Below are positions 61,442 through 64,000 of a stretch of DNA of 64,000 bases, in pieces. Source of the stretch: Paraburkholderia polaris (GTDB lineage Bacteria; Pseudomonadota; Gammaproteobacteria; Burkholderiales; Burkholderiaceae). Each line of letters starts with the position of its first letter. The first letter of the stretch is position 1. The stretch spans positions 1 to 64,000 of the forward strand of contig NZ_JABBGJ010000052.1 in NCBI RefSeq assembly GCF_012927345.1. Direction: 5' to 3'. Both the position numbers and the translations under genes were made by a program. Below the pieces are notes generated by a model. It did not search any database. It worked only from the letters and a program-made list of their open reading frames with translations, and had not been told where the DNA came from.

Positions 61442-61847
61442 GCGGAGTGCGCGAGAACAAAGTGGACGCCGATCGTATGACGGAGATGTTGGCGGTTGCC
61501 AGGCTCAACATCCCAGCGCACGCACGTATCGATCTAAAACCGAGCGGAATCCATGTGATGTTCTTTGATTTGAAAAACTCACTGACGTACAAATCAACGA
61601 TCCCGATGACGCTCTCTTTCCAAAAGGCTAGAGCCATATATGTCATCGTAACTGTAGAGAAGGCGGGCGCTATGACGTTCGGCGATATGGATGGGATGAA
61701 GACATTGATGTGTCTTTTGGCAATCGCGCAGTTGGTTGTGGCCCATCCAAACTCTGCGCGTCGAAGATGGCTGAGACTTTCGCGGGGAATAGCAAGCTCA
61801 GAAGCTCTTGTCACGCATCGCACGGCAAAAATATACGGAGACGTTTT
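61442..61847. other. Porin leader with an unsupported ORF
   Basis: A plus-strand frame (61447-61851) is open but shows no family features and runs into the porin start. I treat the 400 bp as leader. ACGGAGACG before 61848 is the porin ribosome binding site. Confidence 0.4.
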
Positions 61848-62993
61848 ATGAAACGTTTGGCCATTTCGAGCCTGATCGCCGCTACGCTAGGCGTAGCCTC
61901 GACCGCTCAAGCCCAAAGCAGCGTTACGCTTTACGGCATGATCGATGAAGCGGTCGCACATTACAGCAATGTGGGGCATGCCTCCCTCGTTGCACTGCAG
62001 GGAGGCGACTATTCGGGTAACCAATGGGGCTTGAAGGGCACCGAAGATTTGGGCGGAGGCCTCAAGGCGATTTTCAACCTCCAAAACGGTTTTAACATCA
62101 ACACGGGAACGTTGTCTCAGGGCGGCCGCGAGTTCGGCAAAATGGCGTGGGTAGGGCTGGCGAGCGACTCGTTAGGTTCGATTAGGCTCGGTCGTCAGTA
62201 CGATCCGACGGTTGATCTGATTCAACCCCTTACGCCGGACCGCTATAGCCCCGCGTTTTCGACGCCGGGCGACGCTGACAACAATGACAACAGCTTTCGC
62301 GTAGACAACTCGATCAAATACACGAGCCCGACTTATGGCGGTCTGCAATATGAATTGATGTACGGCTTGGGTGGCGTCGCGGGCAACATATCGTCGCAGG
62401 AGACGTCCTCCGTTGCGGCCTTATACACCCACGGAGGCTTGAGCCTGGCTGCAGGGTACGTTTTCGCCAAAAACGACGGTGCCGCGGGGCTGGGGACGGC
62501 CGACCAGACTCAGAACAACTCCGTCACGCCGCTCTTTGGCAACACCCCGTTTGTAGGCTCACGCCTTATCAGCCAAGCTGCAGCACAGTATGTTATAGGT
62601 CCGTTTACCGCCAACGTGCGCTACAGCAATGCGCGATGGAAACCCTATGCCAACTACGCGGCCTTTAACCAGACAGAAACCTTCAATATCGGAGGGACCT
62701 CTTTCGCCTACCAGTTGTCGCCGGCAGTCTTGTTGAATATCGGTTACAACTACACAAGATCGAGTGGCGCATCCTCAGCGACCTATCAAACGGTGGCGGC
62801 GGGAACGGAATACAGCCTCTCCGTGCGCACGACGCTCTATGCAATCGGCGCTTATTCGCATGCACACGGTACGACCTTTAGCGAGGACGGCAACAGCATC
62901 ATAGCTGCCGGCGGAACCGTGGGTGACCTCGAGTCAAGCTCAAGCTCGCCAAATCAACTCGTCCTGATGCTTGGCATTACTACGAAATTCTGA
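61848..62993 (+). CDS. Outer-membrane porin (Burkholderia OmpC-like trimeric type)
   Basis: 381 residues. MKRLAISSLIAATLGVASTA ending QAQ is a Sec signal peptide with AQA cleavage. SSVTLYGMIDEAVAHYSNVG, QWGLKGTEDLGGGLKAIFNL, LGRQYDPTVDLIQPLTPDRY and DADNNDNSFRVDNSIKYTSP match the porin at 50215-51357 almost block by block. It ends LGITTKF with the terminal Phe. It is followed on the same strand by a YncE-like gene, and the pair is repeated in decayed form at 49.8-51.4 kb. The position after the dehydrogenase and MFS genes suggests the outer-membrane step of the same uptake route. Confidence 0.93.
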   Translation: MKRLAISSLIAATLGVASTAQAQSSVTLYGMIDEAVAHYSNVGHASLVALQGGDYSGNQWGLKGTEDLGGGLKAIFNLQNGFNINTGTLSQGGREFGKMAWVGLASDSLGSIRLGRQYDPTVDLIQPLTPDRYSPAFSTPGDADNNDNSFRVDNSIKYTSPTYGGLQYELMYGLGGVAGNISSQETSSVAALYTHGGLSLAAGYVFAKNDGAAGLGTADQTQNNSVTPLFGNTPFVGSRLISQAAAQYVIGPFTANVRYSNARWKPYANYAAFNQTETFNIGGTSFAYQLSPAVLLNIGYNYTRSSGASSATYQTVAAGTEYSLSVRTTLYAIGAYSHAHGTTFSEDGNSIIAAGGTVGDLESSSSSPNQLVLMLGITTKF

Positions 62994-63121
62994 CACGACA
63001 TCGTGCTCGAACCAGGATTTATTTCGGAAACGGCGATCGCTAACGTACCACCTACCCGAGAAAATTAATCTGGCGAAGCTGACGCAAGTAATCGCAACAA
63101 CTCTCATATGGGATGAAGATC

Positions 63122-64000
63122 ATGTCACGCAAACTGAAGTCGCTCGCGCTCCTCGGCAGCCTACTCTCCTGTGTTGTGGGCGGCCATGCCGGTGCCGAGG
63201 AACTCAAGATGATTTCGAAAGTGGAGATTCCTGGCGCCGCCCTGGATTCATTCGATATCAGCTACGTCGACCAAAAAACCAACCGGTATTACGTTGCCGA
63301 CCGAAGCAACAAGTCCGTTGACATCATCGACGGAACAAGCGGGGCCTTCGTTGGTCGGGTCCCCGGTTTTGTCGGCCTCCCCAAAGACAAAGATACCGAT
63401 CTGGCCGGTCCCAACGGCGTCCTTGTGATCGGTAATGAGCTATGGGCTGGTGACGGCGACAGTTCGGTCAAGGTCATTGACCTCAAGACCGAAAAGATTG
63501 TCGATACGATCCATACTGGCGGCAAAAAGCGTGCTGACGAGATGGCCTACGATCCCAAACACCATATCTTCCTCGTCGCCAACGACGCGGATGATCCGCC
63601 CTTCGTGACGCTGATTTCGACCCAGCCGGGACACAAGATTCTCAAGAAGGTCGTCATCAATGACGCTACCGATGGGATTGAGCAGCCGATCTATTACGCC
63701 CCGAAGAGCATTTTCCTGATGTCGGTTCCGGAGCTCAAAGGTGACAAATCAACGGGTGGAATCGCCCTGATCGATCCGCTCAAAGGCGAAGTCACGGGTG
63801 TCATGAAAGTACCCGACTGCGCGCCTGCCGGGCTGGCGCGTGGGCCAGGGCACAATCTCGTGGTCGGCTGCAGCGCGGGCGGAAAGGAATCGAAACTGAC
63901 ACCGGTCACCTTGGTCGTCAACGGAGATAGCGGCGCCGTAGTTGCAACGATTCCCGATATCGGCACAGCGGACGAAGTGGCTTATAGCGCGAAAAACGGT
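63122..64000 (+). CDS. Exported YncE-like beta-propeller protein, incomplete at window end
   Basis: From the ATG at 63122 the frame stays open for 293 codons to the last base, so the stop lies outside the window. MSRKLKSLALLGSLLSCVVG ending GGHAGA is a Sec signal peptide. Repeating units follow, as in seven-bladed propellers: FDISYVDQKTNRYYVADRSN, KSVDIIDGTSGAFVGRV, SVKVIDLKTEKIVDTIHTGG, RADEMAYDPKHHIFLVANDA, GIALIDPLKGEVTGVM. Such periplasmic YncE/NHL-like proteins bind ligands or partner proteins; no catalytic motif is visible. The porin lies 128 bp upstream on the same strand. Confidence 0.85.
   Translation, partial: MSRKLKSLALLGSLLSCVVGGHAGAEELKMISKVEIPGAALDSFDISYVDQKTNRYYVADRSNKSVDIIDGTSGAFVGRVPGFVGLPKDKDTDLAGPNGVLVIGNELWAGDGDSSVKVIDLKTEKIVDTIHTGGKKRADEMAYDPKHHIFLVANDADDPPFVTLISTQPGHKILKKVVINDATDGIEQPIYYAPKSIFLMSVPELKGDKSTGGIALIDPLKGEVTGVMKVPDCAPAGLARGPGHNLVVGCSAGGKESKLTPVTLVVNGDSGAVVATIPDIGTADEVAYSAKNG

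Noticed and set aside
61447..61851. 134-residue ORF before the porin
   Set aside because: No family resemblance, no clear ribosome binding site, and it runs into the porin start.
1..64000. tRNA, rRNA and known riboswitches
   Set aside because: Scanning by eye for cloverleaf cores and conserved rRNA words found none; a covariance-model search would be needed to exclude small RNAs.

Overview
The window looks like high-GC chromosomal or megaplasmid DNA of a Burkholderiaceae bacterium, most likely Paraburkholderia, Caballeronia or Burkholderia. The reasons are the Burkholderia-type trimeric porins, the many GntR/LysR/IclR/RpiR-controlled catabolic cassettes, the IS6/IS66/IS110 remnants and the codon bias. 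I saw no rRNA, tRNA or CRISPR array. All family names come from reading motifs by eye, not from a database search.

Layout. 1-1.2 kb: the start of an IS66 transposase and a non-coding inverted-repeat element. 1.2-8.4 kb: a glycogen-debranching-type enzyme, then an RpiR regulator with matching operator sites in front of itself and of a class III aminotransferase plus a carboxymuconolactone-decarboxylase-like protein, then an OsmC protein and a PEP-mutase/isocitrate-lyase family enzyme. 8.5-12.8 kb: a sugar-acid module (aldose epimerase, glucarate-dehydratase-like enolase, MFS transporter) whose LacI regulator has lost its whole sensor domain, although two LacI-type operators remain. 13.2-15.4 kb: a SulP transporter with STAS and cyclic-nucleotide domains. 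15.5-22.2 kb: a frameshifted IS6 with a 235-bp tandem duplication of its right end, a Tat-type hydrolase, FUSC and YecD-like genes with a divergent TetR gene, an MHS transporter with an internal deletion, and a porin tail.

22.5-31.6 kb is an intact catabolic block. GntR, MFS and a KKCGH-type lyase are followed by LysR, a CitE-like lyase, a MaoC hydratase and a CoA-transferase, the gene set of itaconate degradation via citramalyl-CoA, and then poxB. Both routes could deliver pyruvate, which PoxB oxidises to acetate.

31.6-48.8 kb is a decayed accessory region. It holds nested IS6-family remnants, an IclR-SMP30 fusion cut at both ends, a recombinase tail, a 450-residue protein with two HTH-like repeats, a fatty acid hydroxylase, IS110 fragments, two toxin-antitoxin pairs (CcdAB and Phd/RelE type) 400 bp apart, several orphan small genes, and an HU gene cut by a transposase fragment.

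48.8-64 kb is built from duplicated modules. A divergent gntR/serine-glyoxylate-type aminotransferase module occurs three times in different states of decay. Each copy keeps a shared tandem 29-bp repeat, and two keep a TTTTGCATGCAAAA palindrome at fixed distances from the genes. A porin + YncE-like beta-propeller pair occurs twice, once decayed (49.8-51.4 kb) and once apparently intact (61.8 kb to the window end). Between them lie a 1007-residue FAD/Fe-S 2-hydroxyacid dehydrogenase and an MFS transporter, which together suggest 2-hydroxyacid uptake and oxidation.
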